NCBI GenBank assembly: GCA_964601805.1 | Contig: CAZROW010000007.1 | Span: 1 to 59,451 of the forward strand | Length of the DNA: 59,451 nt | Direction of reading: 5' to 3' | From: Eutrophocola sp964601805 | GTDB taxonomy: Bacteria > Pseudomonadota > Gammaproteobacteria > Pseudomonadales > Pseudohongiellaceae | Shown: piece after piece, positions 1 through 9,080 of the stretch | Layout: each line of letters starts with the position of its first letter | Position numbering within the stretch: position 1 is the stretch's first letter | Program-made: the position numbers and the translations under genes | Notes under the pieces: generated by a model | What the model was told of the DNA's origin: nothing | Databases searched by the model: none | The model's input: only the letters and a program-made list of their open reading frames with translations

Positions 1-2561
1 CCGGTTTTACAGTGGCTGCTCACCAGTACTGCTTTCGCGCAGGCTGCATCACAGGGCCTTGAAACCATCCACATCGGTACAGTCAGCGGACAGCTGAACA
101 CACCCGATGCATTTGCCCCTTTTCCGACTACCTGGACAACCAGCTTCCCGGTTACAAGTTCCAGGTGGAAGGCTTTGTTGATATCGATAGCCTGAAGGAT
201 GCAGTAATCAATGAACGCCTGGACTTCGCTTTCATCTCGCCTGCCGCCTATGTCGAGGTGGGACTGACCAAAAACCTGCGAATTCTGTCAACCATTACCC
301 AAACGAATGCTGACGGCTATTCCCCGTGGCTCGCTGGCGCCGTGTTTACCAGGGCATCCCGTACAGACATCAATTCCCTGGCGGATGTTCGGGATAAAAA
401 TGTAGTGGCACTTTCCGAAATAGCCCTGGGTGGCTGGTTATCCGCGGTCAGGGAATGGCAGGACCTGGGCATTGAACCCGAAAAAGATTTTTCATCACTG
501 GTCTTTAACTTTTCCTATGCCGATGTGGTTGCTGCAGTCTGCACAGGTGAGATGGATGTCGGCGTGATAGCCGCCAACACCCTCCCTGCATACCTGGATA
601 CATGTCCTGAAGAATTGAAAGTGCTGCCCCAGCCCCGCGTAACACAAGACATCAGCTTCTCACCCCCGCACAGCACGCGTCTTTACCCGGAAGTCGCCTT
701 TACTATGGTCGGCACACATGATGAGGAATTTATTCGACTACTGACACGGGCCCTGCTGACCATTGAACATGACAGCCCCGTTGCCCAGGCCGTCAATGTC
801 TGCGGCTTTACCGCACCATTGCCGTATACGGAGGTCGAGTCACTGATGCAGGAACTGGGTGTGGGTCCCTTCAGGGATTTGAACAGGATGACCATCCAGC
901 AACTGCTCCTGGATAACATCACCCCGATTACACTGGTGCTCCTGGCCATTATTGCCATCACTTCTGTGGGTTATATCAATGCCCACAGGCTCAGTCGCCG
1001 GGTACGCGCAACAGAAAGTTTTCGCAAGCTGGTATTTGAAGGCTCGCAAATTCCCATGGTCATTGTTAACCCTGAAAACTATACCTACCTGGATATGAAT
1101 AAAGCCGCAGTCGAGCTCTATGGCTATAAAGACAAGGAAGAGCTCATCAACATGCCGCTGATGAAATTGACCGATCCCGAACAGGATATTGACACCACGG
1201 TGGAATCAGCCATGGAGCAGACCCAGCAAAAGGTCAGGGAAAATGGAGAAGCCACTTTTGACTGGCGTCATATACGCCCTGATGGCAGCAAATGGACGGC
1301 CCGTATTCACCTGATGGCTTTAGAATCCCCGACAGGCTTATTGAACCAGGCAACGATACAGGACATTACACAGCAAAAAATCCAGGAAGAAGAACGCCGA
1401 AACCTCGAGCAACAACTGGCTTTCAGCCAACGCATGGAATCCATTGGCCGTCTTGCCGGTGGTATTGCCCACGACTTCAACAACCTGCTCACCATTATCA
1501 ATGGCTATTGCGAGGTATTGATGCTGGAGATGAGTGACTCCCAGACGAAAAGTGTTCTGGAACAAATCCGCAAAGCCGGAGTACGGGCATCAGAACTGAC
1601 CCAGCAATTACTCACCTTCAGCCGACGCCAGGCCATTCGACATATTCCGGTCAACATCAATCGCATGATCAGTGAATCGTCAGAAATGATGAGAAGCGTC
1701 CTGGGCGAAAACAGCCGCCTCAAGCTTGTACTGACGACAGCTGACTGTAATGTCATGTCCGATCCTGGCCAGATACAGCAAGTACTGTTGAACCTTGTGG
1801 TCAATGCCAAGGACGCCATGCCCCATGGCGGCACCCTGACTCTGTCTACCGAAGAGGTTTTCCTGACGCCCGCCAATGCCCGCGGCCTGGAAGTGGCGGC
1901 CGGCGAGTATATCCAGATCACGGCGGAGGACACCGGCGTCGGCATGAATGCCAAAATACGCCAGCATATTTTTGAGCCCTTTTTCACCACCAAGGAAGAT
2001 TCAGGTACTGGCCTGGGATTATCCACGGTCTACGGCATAATTCGCCAGTCCAATGGCACGATCAGGGTAACCAGCAAGGAAGGTGAAGGTTCCACCTTCC
2101 TGATCCTGTTACCCAAATCCAGTAAAGCGGAAGCCTCACAGGATAAAGTGGATAATGTAAAACTGCCCATTGCCCTTGATGCCTTTCGCATCCCGGTGGT
2201 TGAGGACCAGGATGATGTTCGTGAATACGTGACCTCCGTACTCGGTAATGCCGGTTACAGCGTCATGACAGCAGCTTCCGGTAACGAGGCTCTTGCCTTG
2301 TTGAAAGAGCAGGATGAAAACATCCATTTACTGCTTACAGATGTTGTTATGGAAGGCATGAGTGGCGGGGAGCTGGCAGAACTATTCAGTCAGCAGTATC
2401 CGGATATTCCCGTGTTGTTTATGTCGGGCTATCCCGGTGATGAACTGGCCCGATATGGTATTCGCGCTGGTACCCGGAAATTCCTGGCAAAGCCCTTCTC
2501 CCCCACCGAGTTGCTGGACCGGGTTGGCGCTATCCTGAGCAATACTATGGCTAAAGTGTAG
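1..2561 (+). CDS. Hybrid sensor histidine kinase with PhnD-like sensor domain (5' partial, apparent frameshift)
   Basis: This is a membrane-bound two-component hybrid kinase. Counting from a GTG at 165, residues 1-235 resemble the PhnD/phosphonate-type periplasmic binding fold, one membrane helix lies at about 251-272, a PAS domain at 285-400, and a HisKA domain has the phospho-accepting His436 in AGGIAHDFNN. The HATPase domain shows the N box around Asn548, DTGVGM and GTGLGL. A C-terminal receiver domain has Asp726 and Lys776. The gene enters from outside the window. Bases 1-120 encode the end of a signal peptide (AFAQAAS) and the start of the binding domain in frame 1, and the rest is in frame 3, so one base seems to be missing in the C/T run at 116-124. 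A YjbR-family gene follows after 10 bases. The ligand is unknown. Domain calls are firm; whether the gene is functional is not. Confidence 0.85.
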
Positions 2562-2571
2562 ACGAATAGTC

Positions 2572-2877
2572 ATGATCTGCGCATCCGACATCCGTCACAT
2601 GATAGCGTCGCTGGAGGATGCGACTGAAGAGCCCCATCACCACCTGACGTCCTTTCGCATTAACGGAAAAATCTTTGCCACCATGCCGGCTGATGCCAGT
2701 TTCCTGAACATCTTCGTCAACGAACAGGAACGGGAAGCCATGCTCGGTATGCACCCGAATGCCTATGAGAAAGTCTGGTGGGGAAAGAAAGTCATAGGAA
2801 TACGGGCGCTGCCGGAAAAGGCCCAAAAAGAAGACGTCGCCCGCTTGCTGAAAATTGCCTGCCAGGACAAGTCCTGA
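2572..2877 (+). CDS. MmcQ/YjbR family protein
   Basis: The 101-residue product matches the small MmcQ/YjbR family. These proteins have a CyaY-like fold and are sometimes called DNA-binding, but their role is unsettled. The family pattern is seen in the F-x-V-N-x-x-E segment near residue 48 and in the late KVWWGKKVIGIRAL and helical tail. The ATG lies 10 bases after the stop codon of the sensor kinase, so the two are probably cotranscribed. It is slightly shorter than the usual 110-120 residues but has no obvious gap. No signal peptide or membrane segment is present, so it should be cytoplasmic. Confidence 0.8.
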   Translation: MICASDIRHMIASLEDATEEPHHHLTSFRINGKIFATMPADASFLNIFVNEQEREAMLGMHPNAYEKVWWGKKVIGIRALPEKAQKEDVARLLKIACQDKS

Positions 2878-2947
2878 GTTCTATATCAATCTATATAAAA
2901 AGGAGACAACCCGTGTCTCCCTTCTTGTCTTGATGACACCAGGGCCA

Positions 2948-3304
2948 TCAGGGTGCCTGGTCAAGGATCCAGCGAGCAATAACCAGGGCATCTTCCTCGG
3001 GAACATGCTCATTGGGCACCATGGGCACCACCCCCCAGTTGCCGCCACCACCCAGAATGATCTTGGTGGCCAGCACCCTGGACATGACCTCCTTCTGCCC
3101 GGCATGCCTGGCGGCAATGGCCTGGTACGGTGGCCCGATCAGGTTGTCTGTCATATTGTGACACGCATAACAGCGGTATTTTTGCGCCATGGCCTCGCCC
3201 TGACTGCTGTCCTGGGCAAACAGTGAGAAAGAAGCCAGGGTGGCTGCCAGGAACAATACTGCTCTGGCAGCAACATGGTGGTGACGGGTTGGGTACATCA
3301 TCAT
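2948..3304 (-). CDS. Small periplasmic class I cytochrome c (c551/c552-like)
   Basis: A 118-residue exported monohaem cytochrome. A signal peptide ending near residue 30 (SLFA-QDS) is followed by the haem-binding CYACH at 45-49, and Met95 in VVPMVPN is the expected axial ligand. The GPPY segment and the GGGNWG loop are typical of cytochrome c551-type electron carriers. Three consecutive ATG codons open the gene. An AAGGA sits 4, 7 and 10 bases upstream of them, so the second or third may be the true start. It is the last gene of a minus-strand unit with the haem-motif propeller gene (29 bases upstream) and a DUF6152 gene, which suggests it shuttles electrons for that unit in the periplasm. 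Confidence 0.88.
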   Translation of the reverse strand: MMMYPTRHHHVAARAVLFLAATLASFSLFAQDSSQGEAMAQKYRCYACHNMTDNLIGPPYQAIAARHAGQKEVMSRVLATKIILGGGGNWGVVPMVPNEHVPEEDALVIARWILDQAP

Positions 3305-3333
3305 GTATTCCTTTTTGAATCTGGTTAGCCGGT

Positions 3334-5061
3334 TTACTGGTAGGCACCATCACCCGGGTCAACGATGACCGCCATGCGCGGACCATGCACGTGCTGGACA
3401 ATATTGGCATAGGAGGTAATCAGGTTGCCGGTATCCGGATCGATATCCACCATCCTGAGGAAGGCCCCCTTGCGCGGCATGGGCAGCACACTGAAAGACT
3501 TGTCGGCTGGATCAAACTTGTAGATGACATCGGTGTTGGATGTGGAAATCCAGACCACCTTGCGCACGGGATCCCAGGTCACCGCATAGGGAGCGCTGGC
3601 GGTATCGGGGACGTCATAGAGTCCAATCCGGGTATTGGTCTTGGTGTCATATTCAACGAGCTGGCCCGAACCGTATAACGGCACATAAAGGATGTCATCA
3701 TCACTGATGGACAGGCGGCGGGGACCGGCATTCAGCGGCAGCTGGAACGACGGACCAAATTCCCGTGTGACGACATTAAAGCTACCGATACTGCCGATAT
3801 TGAGCTGGCTGAACCAGATTTCCTCCCGGTCTGATGTCATCACCAGGCCATAAAGTGCAGTGCCTGTGGTCGCACGGTCACCAACCTGCGGGGCGACATA
3901 ATGTTCTATTTCGCCGGTTTCCGGATCAAGGTAGCCGACGGCATTGTTGACGATGTCAGAAAACCATATCAGCCCGTCCTTGTCAGTCAGCAGGGTATGG
4001 TCTGAACCAAAGCTGAGGTCATGGATGCCGGTTGGCGTACCATCGACCGTTTCCATCTGCCAGGTACTCCAGTTCTCATTTTCCACATCAAGGTGGGCAA
4101 CCACACTGGTGATAAACGGTGCCACCCATAAAGAGCCGTCTTCACCGCGGTGCAGGGAATGCGGCCCGACGGGTGTATCCGAAGGCACATCCAGGGAGGT
4201 AGTGTAACCGGACTGCGGATCCACCTTGACGATGGCATTGGAGGCCACATCTGCTACCCACAGCTGCTTGGGTTCTCCCAGCAGCAGGGCTTCACGAATG
4301 GCATTGGGCCCCGGCACTTCGTACTCCATGATGGACGTCTGTGGTGTCACCGCCAGGGGAGCACCCCATTCATAACCCTGGATTTCTTCCATGGCGTCAT
4401 TGAAATGCTCACTGAGGAAATTAATCACACTGGGACCATTGCCGACTTCATACACCCGGTCAGCTTCCAGTTCCCCTGCCTCGGGCCCACGGGAGAATTC
4501 CTCGGCGGAAAGAAAGTTCATGTATTTCACCAGGGCATCGTAGCTTTGTTCCCGTATGGCATGCCGGTCATCTCCGGGAATCGCTTCAATAGCGGCGGCA
4601 TAATGGCGCACTTCGCTGGAGGGCACCTGGTGACAGCCCACACAATCCAGGACAAATTGCGAGGTGGTGTCATGGTCTGCCTTTCCTTGCAACCAGGCCG
4701 AAGCCGGTGCCGAGGCAACCTGGTTATCGGTGGCCCTGGCGATTACCGTCAGGTTGACGTGATCAGCCGTGACTTCCCGGCTGCTATCAAGCAATTCATA
4801 ACCCAGGGCACGTATGGCAATACCGAAATCACTCCCTGAACGATAATTGGCCTGTTCAGGCAAACTGAATTTGCCACTGTCATCACTGAAAGCCGTTACT
4901 GCAGTGGGACCTGGCCAGGATGAGGTAAGGGTAATCATGGCATCACTGACAGGATTACCATTGATATCAACGATGGTGCCGCTGAACCCGGCGGCCAGGA
5001 CGTTGCCTGTCCCCAACAGCGTCAGGACAAGCAGGAAATGTATAGATCGGGTGAAGGTCAT
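3334..5061 (-). CDS. Exported CarboxypepD_reg-like / cytochrome c / Vgb-like beta-propeller fusion
   Basis: The 575-residue secreted product begins with a signal peptide (cleavage near LAA-GF). Next come a carboxypeptidase regulatory-like beta-sandwich at about 25-110, a c-type haem motif CVGCH at 140-144, and from about 245 to the end a repeated propeller like virginiamycin B lyase (streptogramin lyase). The repeated signatures are short blades such as LWVADV, IWFSDI and VWISTS. The ATG at 5061 is chosen over one 24 bases upstream because a GAGGG lies 8 bases before it and the signal peptide then starts properly. A small cytochrome c gene follows 29 bases downstream. The haem motif suggests a redox or electron-transfer role instead of lyase activity, but the substrate is unknown. 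The Vgb label describes fold only. Confidence 0.75.
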   Translation of the reverse strand: MTFTRSIHFLLVLTLLGTGNVLAAGFSGTIVDINGNPVSDAMITLTSSWPGPTAVTAFSDDSGKFSLPEQANYRSGSDFGIAIRALGYELLDSSREVTADHVNLTVIARATDNQVASAPASAWLQGKADHDTTSQFVLDCVGCHQVPSSEVRHYAAAIEAIPGDDRHAIREQSYDALVKYMNFLSAEEFSRGPEAGELEADRVYEVGNGPSVINFLSEHFNDAMEEIQGYEWGAPLAVTPQTSIMEYEVPGPNAIREALLLGEPKQLWVADVASNAIVKVDPQSGYTTSLDVPSDTPVGPHSLHRGEDGSLWVAPFITSVVAHLDVENENWSTWQMETVDGTPTGIHDLSFGSDHTLLTDKDGLIWFSDIVNNAVGYLDPETGEIEHYVAPQVGDRATTGTALYGLVMTSDREEIWFSQLNIGSIGSFNVVTREFGPSFQLPLNAGPRRLSISDDDILYVPLYGSGQLVEYDTKTNTRIGLYDVPDTASAPYAVTWDPVRKVVWISTSNTDVIYKFDPADKSFSVLPMPRKGAFLRMVDIDPDTGNLITSYANIVQHVHGPRMAVIVDPGDGAYQ

Positions 5062-5143
5062 GATGGAGCCCTCTTCAAGTGTCATTCTAATTATTATTTC
5101 AGCTATAACGCTGCTGTTACTGACTACTTTGCAGCCTCAGGTT

Positions 5144-5701
5144 TTACGGCAATGGCCAGACCATATTGCCTTCCGCATCAAGAAAACCCTGTTCACGCAA
5201 ACGTCTCACGGTGGCTGCACCGGAGCGCTGCGGGGAAGAACCATTCAGGTTCGCCGCCGGTGTAATACCCAGGGCCGTAAAGGTGCCCTCGGCGATATCA
5301 ATCATGTCGGTATAACGCAGGTTGGATTTCAGGGGGCCGTCGTTGACCTGGATGGCACGTGGCCACAAATGGTTGATGCCACGAACATGGCGCCAGGTCA
5401 GCAAATGCAGCCTGTCACCAACAGCGAATTCCTCTTTCTGGAAGCCATAGGCAATCATGACATTGATGGGATGGCTGTTGACCACCCAGGTTTTGCCTAT
5501 TTCACTTTCGGGCAAATCGCCACCAGTGACTTCTATTTCAATCTGGACATGGGGATTGCCCCAGCGGATATCGGTGACAGTGCCGTCCACCGTGATGAAA
5601 TCTGAACCAAACGGGCCGTATTCTGCCTGGGTATTGTGGTGGGCCTGGATGAAATTCGGCAAAAGCCCGGCCAGGAGTATCAATAGGTAACGGAGTTTCA
5701 T
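5144..5701 (-). CDS. DUF6152 family periplasmic protein
   Basis: A 185-residue exported protein of unknown function. The signal peptide ends at about IQA-HH, followed by the hallmark His-His after cleavage and a compact beta-rich domain with a G-x-V-x-x-I-x-W-x-N-P-H core at about residues 40-52, as in DUF6152. The C-terminal 60 residues, with a WPLP ending, are less conserved. The two histidines at the mature N-terminus could bind a metal, by analogy with other His-brace proteins; this is inference. It is the first gene of a unit with the haem-motif propeller and cytochrome c. A second DUF6152-type protein is encoded at 44593-45579. Confidence 0.75.
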   Translation of the reverse strand: MKLRYLLILLAGLLPNFIQAHHNTQAEYGPFGSDFITVDGTVTDIRWGNPHVQIEIEVTGGDLPESEIGKTWVVNSHPINVMIAYGFQKEEFAVGDRLHLLTWRHVRGINHLWPRAIQVNDGPLKSNLRYTDMIDIAEGTFTALGITPAANLNGSSPQRSGAATVRRLREQGFLDAEGNMVWPLP

Positions 5702-5740
5702 GCCTTTCCCTCTTGTTTGGCATCTGGAACATTAATCTGG

Positions 5741-5790
5741 ACCGGTGAAAAATCCGCCCTGCCCGCTTGCGGGCCAACCTGCTATTCACC
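5741..5790. repeat. Nested inverted repeat upstream of the DUF6152 gene
   Basis: The outer arms GGTGAA (5744-5749) and TTCACC (5785-5790) enclose an inner perfect hairpin GCCCGC-TT-GCGGGC at 5761-5774. It lies 40-90 bases upstream of the DUF6152 start, in the divergent region shared with the polysaccharide deacetylase gene. It has no T-run, so it is not a classical terminator. It could be an operator or an mRNA leader structure for the minus-strand unit. Confidence 0.45.
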
Positions 5791-5982
5791 TGGAGTTATT
5801 ATTTGCGCTTATACTTGCCCCTGCACGTAAGCCTGTACTTGATCTGTACATTCCTGTCCCCGGCAGGCCAAATGATGCTATCACAGCGATTTTAATCGAG
5901 TAAACCAATGGATTTTTTCCGGTAGCTCAAGTATCCTTCGCGGCTTTTTCGATAGCCGAAAAATTCGAGCAGCAACAGATAA

Positions 5983-6750
5983 ATGACCGCACACGTTTGC
6001 TTCACAATGGACAACCTGGGTGATGCTGCCGATCTTGGCAGGGGCGTCATCAGTGCCCCGCGTAGCCCCGGTGAACGGCCTGCTCTGGAACAGGGATTTC
6101 CGGCACTGCTTGACCTGTATCGTCGCTTCGGCATCACTATCACCCATTTCATTGAAGGGTGGAGCGCGGAAGCCTACCCGGATTATATTGAAAAGGACCT
6201 GGCCGACGGCCACAGCCTGGGCATGCATGGCTGGCAGCATGAACTGTGGTCATCCCTGGATTATGATCGTGCCCTGGACATTGCCAGCCGCGCGACAGAG
6301 GCCATTACCCGCAATGGTACCCGCCCCCTTGCCTTTCGTGCCCCCGGCGGCAAACGTACCCGTTTTACCAGCGAGATACTGACCCAGCTTGGCTACACCA
6401 TGGATTCCAGCCTGTGTCCTTCCGGCCAGGATGGGGGTGAAGTCTGCCAGCTCAGCAAAACCCTGTGGTCAGTCCCCTACGAATGGGTCGGTGTGGATGC
6501 CAGTCACTGGCTGTGGCAGAAAAAAGGCAACGAGGAAGTCGAACACGACTGGCGCACGGCCCTTGATGACTGTGCCAAGAACGATCGTTACATGTTGTTT
6601 ATCTGGCATCCCCACGTCATGGGTATTGATAGCGGCCGGCTCGCTATCGGCGAGAAAGTGCTGGATTATGTGACAGGCAATGATGATTTCAACATTGTCA
6701 CACTGGACCAGCTGGTCACGCTTTACCAGGGAAAACAGATTACCCCCTGA
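5983..6750 (+). CDS. Polysaccharide deacetylase family protein
   Basis: The 255-residue cytoplasmic protein has the NodB-type fold. The FTMDN near residue 7 corresponds to the first metal-binding motif, and HSLGMHGWQHE at about 76-86 gives the two metal histidines. The FRAPGG at about 118-123 is the catalytic arginine motif, and the late IWHPHVMG supplies the general-acid histidine. No signal peptide is visible, which fits the cytosolic urate/allantoin-like or peptidoglycan-unrelated members of the family, so the substrate cannot be named. The gene stands alone on the plus strand and is divergent from the DUF6152 unit across 280 bases. Confidence 0.82.
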   Translation: MTAHVCFTMDNLGDAADLGRGVISAPRSPGERPALEQGFPALLDLYRRFGITITHFIEGWSAEAYPDYIEKDLADGHSLGMHGWQHELWSSLDYDRALDIASRATEAITRNGTRPLAFRAPGGKRTRFTSEILTQLGYTMDSSLCPSGQDGGEVCQLSKTLWSVPYEWVGVDASHWLWQKKGNEEVEHDWRTALDDCAKNDRYMLFIWHPHVMGIDSGRLAIGEKVLDYVTGNDDFNIVTLDQLVTLYQGKQITP

Positions 6751-6849
6751 GTCGAAAGCGTCCCTGAAGACCTGCCTTGCCCGGCACAGACGTATTAATC
6801 CCCTCGCAATTCCTGTATTTTCCGACGCGTAGCCTCACTGGAGCTGGAC

Positions 6850-7506
6850 GTGTTACGAAAACTGGTCAGAATTACCGGTATTGGTGCGTTACTGGGTATC
6901 GTACTCGTTGGCGGCATGCTGGTCATGACACCGTTTTATGTCTACGAGGTATTTAACCAGGAATTTCCCATTGCCAGGCTGGAATTCAGGCGCATCAATG
7001 ACTTTGAATACCTGGCCCGGCTCAACCGGGGGGATTTCTGTACACTTGAGGAATACAGCATCCTGGGCGACCAGTTCCAGATTGATGCCGGCTTCGTGAA
7101 ATGGAAAGGCCCTGCTGTGCTGTTGGGCTTCAAGCCCCGTTATCGCCTGGACAGGTTGACCGGACGTTACCGCGAAGTCCAGCGGCAGAATAGCCAGCCT
7201 TCCATGGCCCATGACCTGGCACCGGACATGCTGTTTGATTTTTTCAGTGACAATGCCAGGGAGGATGAAGACGGCTGGCTTATCGATACCAGCTTCGGCT
7301 CTTCGGTCTATTACAGCATTGACCCGACCTTGCGTTACACGGTTTATGCCACAGAAGATGGCCTGATCCTGCGCTCGGAGCCCATATCGAAATACTCACC
7401 CGAGACAGGCAACCTTGTTATCGATATCACCGAAGCCTGTGCCGTGAACGACACTGGCGCGCGAACTTTATTACTGGACTTCAACGCCTTCCTGGGCGGT
7501 TTCTGA
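6850..7506 (+). CDS. Membrane-anchored protein of unknown function
   Basis: I do not recognise this 218-residue family. A single N-terminal membrane segment at about 8-32 with a basic N-terminus (Leu-Arg-Lys) suggests an inner-membrane anchor with the rest in the periplasm. The remainder is mixed alpha/beta and rich in aromatic and acidic residues. Two cysteines (about 58 and 197) could form a disulphide. The start is a GTG at 6850; no better ATG lies near it. It is followed by the convergent symporter gene. Similar stand-alone proteins occur in other gammaproteobacteria under vague transporter names that I do not trust. Confidence 0.6.
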   Translation: MLRKLVRITGIGALLGIVLVGGMLVMTPFYVYEVFNQEFPIARLEFRRINDFEYLARLNRGDFCTLEEYSILGDQFQIDAGFVKWKGPAVLLGFKPRYRLDRLTGRYREVQRQNSQPSMAHDLAPDMLFDFFSDNAREDEDGWLIDTSFGSSVYYSIDPTLRYTVYATEDGLILRSEPISKYSPETGNLVIDITEACAVNDTGARTLLLDFNAFLGGF

Positions 7507-7559
7507 ATACATCGCTACCTGGTATTAACCGGCGCTCTGATCGATCAGAAACTCCCGTT

Positions 7560-8897
7560 TTAGCGGACCAGGACATCTTCGCTTGATGAATGACGTTCCA
7601 CCTGCATCAGGTTTTGCTGCCTGGATTCTTCCGCCAGGGTACTGCTGCTACCTACCCATTTATCCATGACCAGGCATGCCACGACATCCCCTGCCACGTT
7701 CAGGGAAGTTCTGCTCATATCAAGAATTCTGTCCACTCCCATCAACAAGGCAATACCACTGGGCGGAATACCCACGGTGGAAAGTACCATCGAAAGTATG
7801 ACGATACCGACACCGGGTGTTGCCGGTGAACCTATTGAGGCACCGACGGCGACAACCACCAGCAACACCAGGGCCCCGATATTCAGATCAATACCATAGA
7901 CCTGGGCCAGGAACATGGTCGCCACTCCCTGGTAGAGTGCCGTACTGTTCATGTTGATGGTGGCACCTATGGGAATAATGAATTCAGCAATGGAAGGCCG
8001 TACATTGAACCTGTCTTCCACCGTCTTGATGGAAAGCGGCATGACCGCTGCCGAGCTGGACGTGGAAAATGCCAGCAGCAGTAATTCACGCATGTTAACG
8101 AGGAAATGAGTTGGGCTCACCCTGACCACGATGTAGATCAGCACCATGAACAGGATAAAAATAATCAGCAGTCCGCCCAGTACGGTGAGTACGTAAATGG
8201 CCATCCCCAGCAGTGCATCCAGGCCTATGCGAGACACCAACTGGGCCATCAGGCCGAACACAGCATAGGGTGCCAGTGTCATGGCGCCTCTGACCACAGT
8301 CATGCACACTTCCTGCAATGAACCCAGGAAATCCAGCAGGGGACGCGCCCGGTCAGCCGACGTCATCAACAGGGCAATACCGAAGATCACGGCAAATATC
8401 ACAACTTGCAGCATCTGGCTTTCCACCATGGAGTTCAGGGGGTTGCTGGGAAACAGGTTAATGAGGGTTTCCGGCAACAAGGCCAGGTTTGGCGCGCTGA
8501 CATCGCCGGCGACGGTTTCCTCCAGGCTGATGTCGAAGCTGTCGAGCATGGCTGAATCGATGTAGGTGCCGGGTTTCACCCATTGCGCCAGGGTGATACC
8601 GGTGACAATGGACGCTGTTGTCGTACAGACAAAAAACAGGACAACTGCTAATCCCAACTTTTTCAGCTGGTTGACATCTTCAGTAGATGCCAGGCCGCGA
8701 ATGATGGAAGCAAACACCAGCGGCACCACAATCATCTGTACCAGGGTAAGAAACAATTGCCCCGGAAAGGCCAGCCAGTTACCTGCCGTGATCGCAAAAT
8801 CGGCGTCCAGTAAGCCAGCGGATGGCCCCAGGGCAATCCCCGCGATGATGCCCAGCCCCATGCCAAGCAGGACTTTCAACCACAGCCGGCCTGCCAC
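7560..8897 (-). CDS. Dicarboxylate/amino acid:cation symporter (DAACS family)
   Basis: A 445-residue inner-membrane Na+- or H+-coupled importer of glutamate, aspartate or C4-dicarboxylates. The serine-rich hairpin STSSSAAVMP, the INMNSTALYQG segment (equivalent of the NMDGT motif) and LLMGVDRILDMSRT near the end are the substrate- and sodium-binding signatures. The GTG at 8897 gives a short N-terminus. The frame stays open upstream with residues that look like the family N-terminus (LRYLSGHLAKLV), but it contains no ATG, GTG or TTG before a TAG. The only start-like codons are CTG or an ATA at 8963-8961. The true start is therefore uncertain. It is convergent with the gene at 6850-7506. Confidence 0.88.
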   Translation of the reverse strand: MAGRLWLKVLLGMGLGIIAGIALGPSAGLLDADFAITAGNWLAFPGQLFLTLVQMIVVPLVFASIIRGLASTEDVNQLKKLGLAVVLFFVCTTTASIVTGITLAQWVKPGTYIDSAMLDSFDISLEETVAGDVSAPNLALLPETLINLFPSNPLNSMVESQMLQVVIFAVIFGIALLMTSADRARPLLDFLGSLQEVCMTVVRGAMTLAPYAVFGLMAQLVSRIGLDALLGMAIYVLTVLGGLLIIFILFMVLIYIVVRVSPTHFLVNMRELLLLAFSTSSSAAVMPLSIKTVEDRFNVRPSIAEFIIPIGATINMNSTALYQGVATMFLAQVYGIDLNIGALVLLVVVAVGASIGSPATPGVGIVILSMVLSTVGIPPSGIALLMGVDRILDMSRTSLNVAGDVVACLVMDKWVGSSSTLAEESRQQNLMQVERHSSSEDVLVR

Positions 8898-9080
8898 CAG
8901 CTTGGCCAGATGCCCACTGAGATAACGCAGTGGGCGTGGGTATAGCAGTTCTACAGCATTTATGACGTCTGAAACCTACTCCTTCACCGGTTAACCAGCA
9001 TTGATCCAGGTTAAGGGTTCTTGCAATGACTCCGGGACATACTGGACTTAACCAGAGATTCCTTGGATTATCATAGCTCC

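Noticed and set aside
3009..4839. Long ORFs on both strands across the haem-motif propeller and cytochrome region (for example 4150-4839 plus strand).
   Set aside because: They are antisense or other-frame shadows of the real minus-strand genes, without domains or ribosome sites.
7536..7549. TCTGATCGATCAGA palindrome between the unknown membrane-anchored gene and the symporter.
   Set aside because: It has no T-run and sits between convergent gene ends, so no function can be argued.
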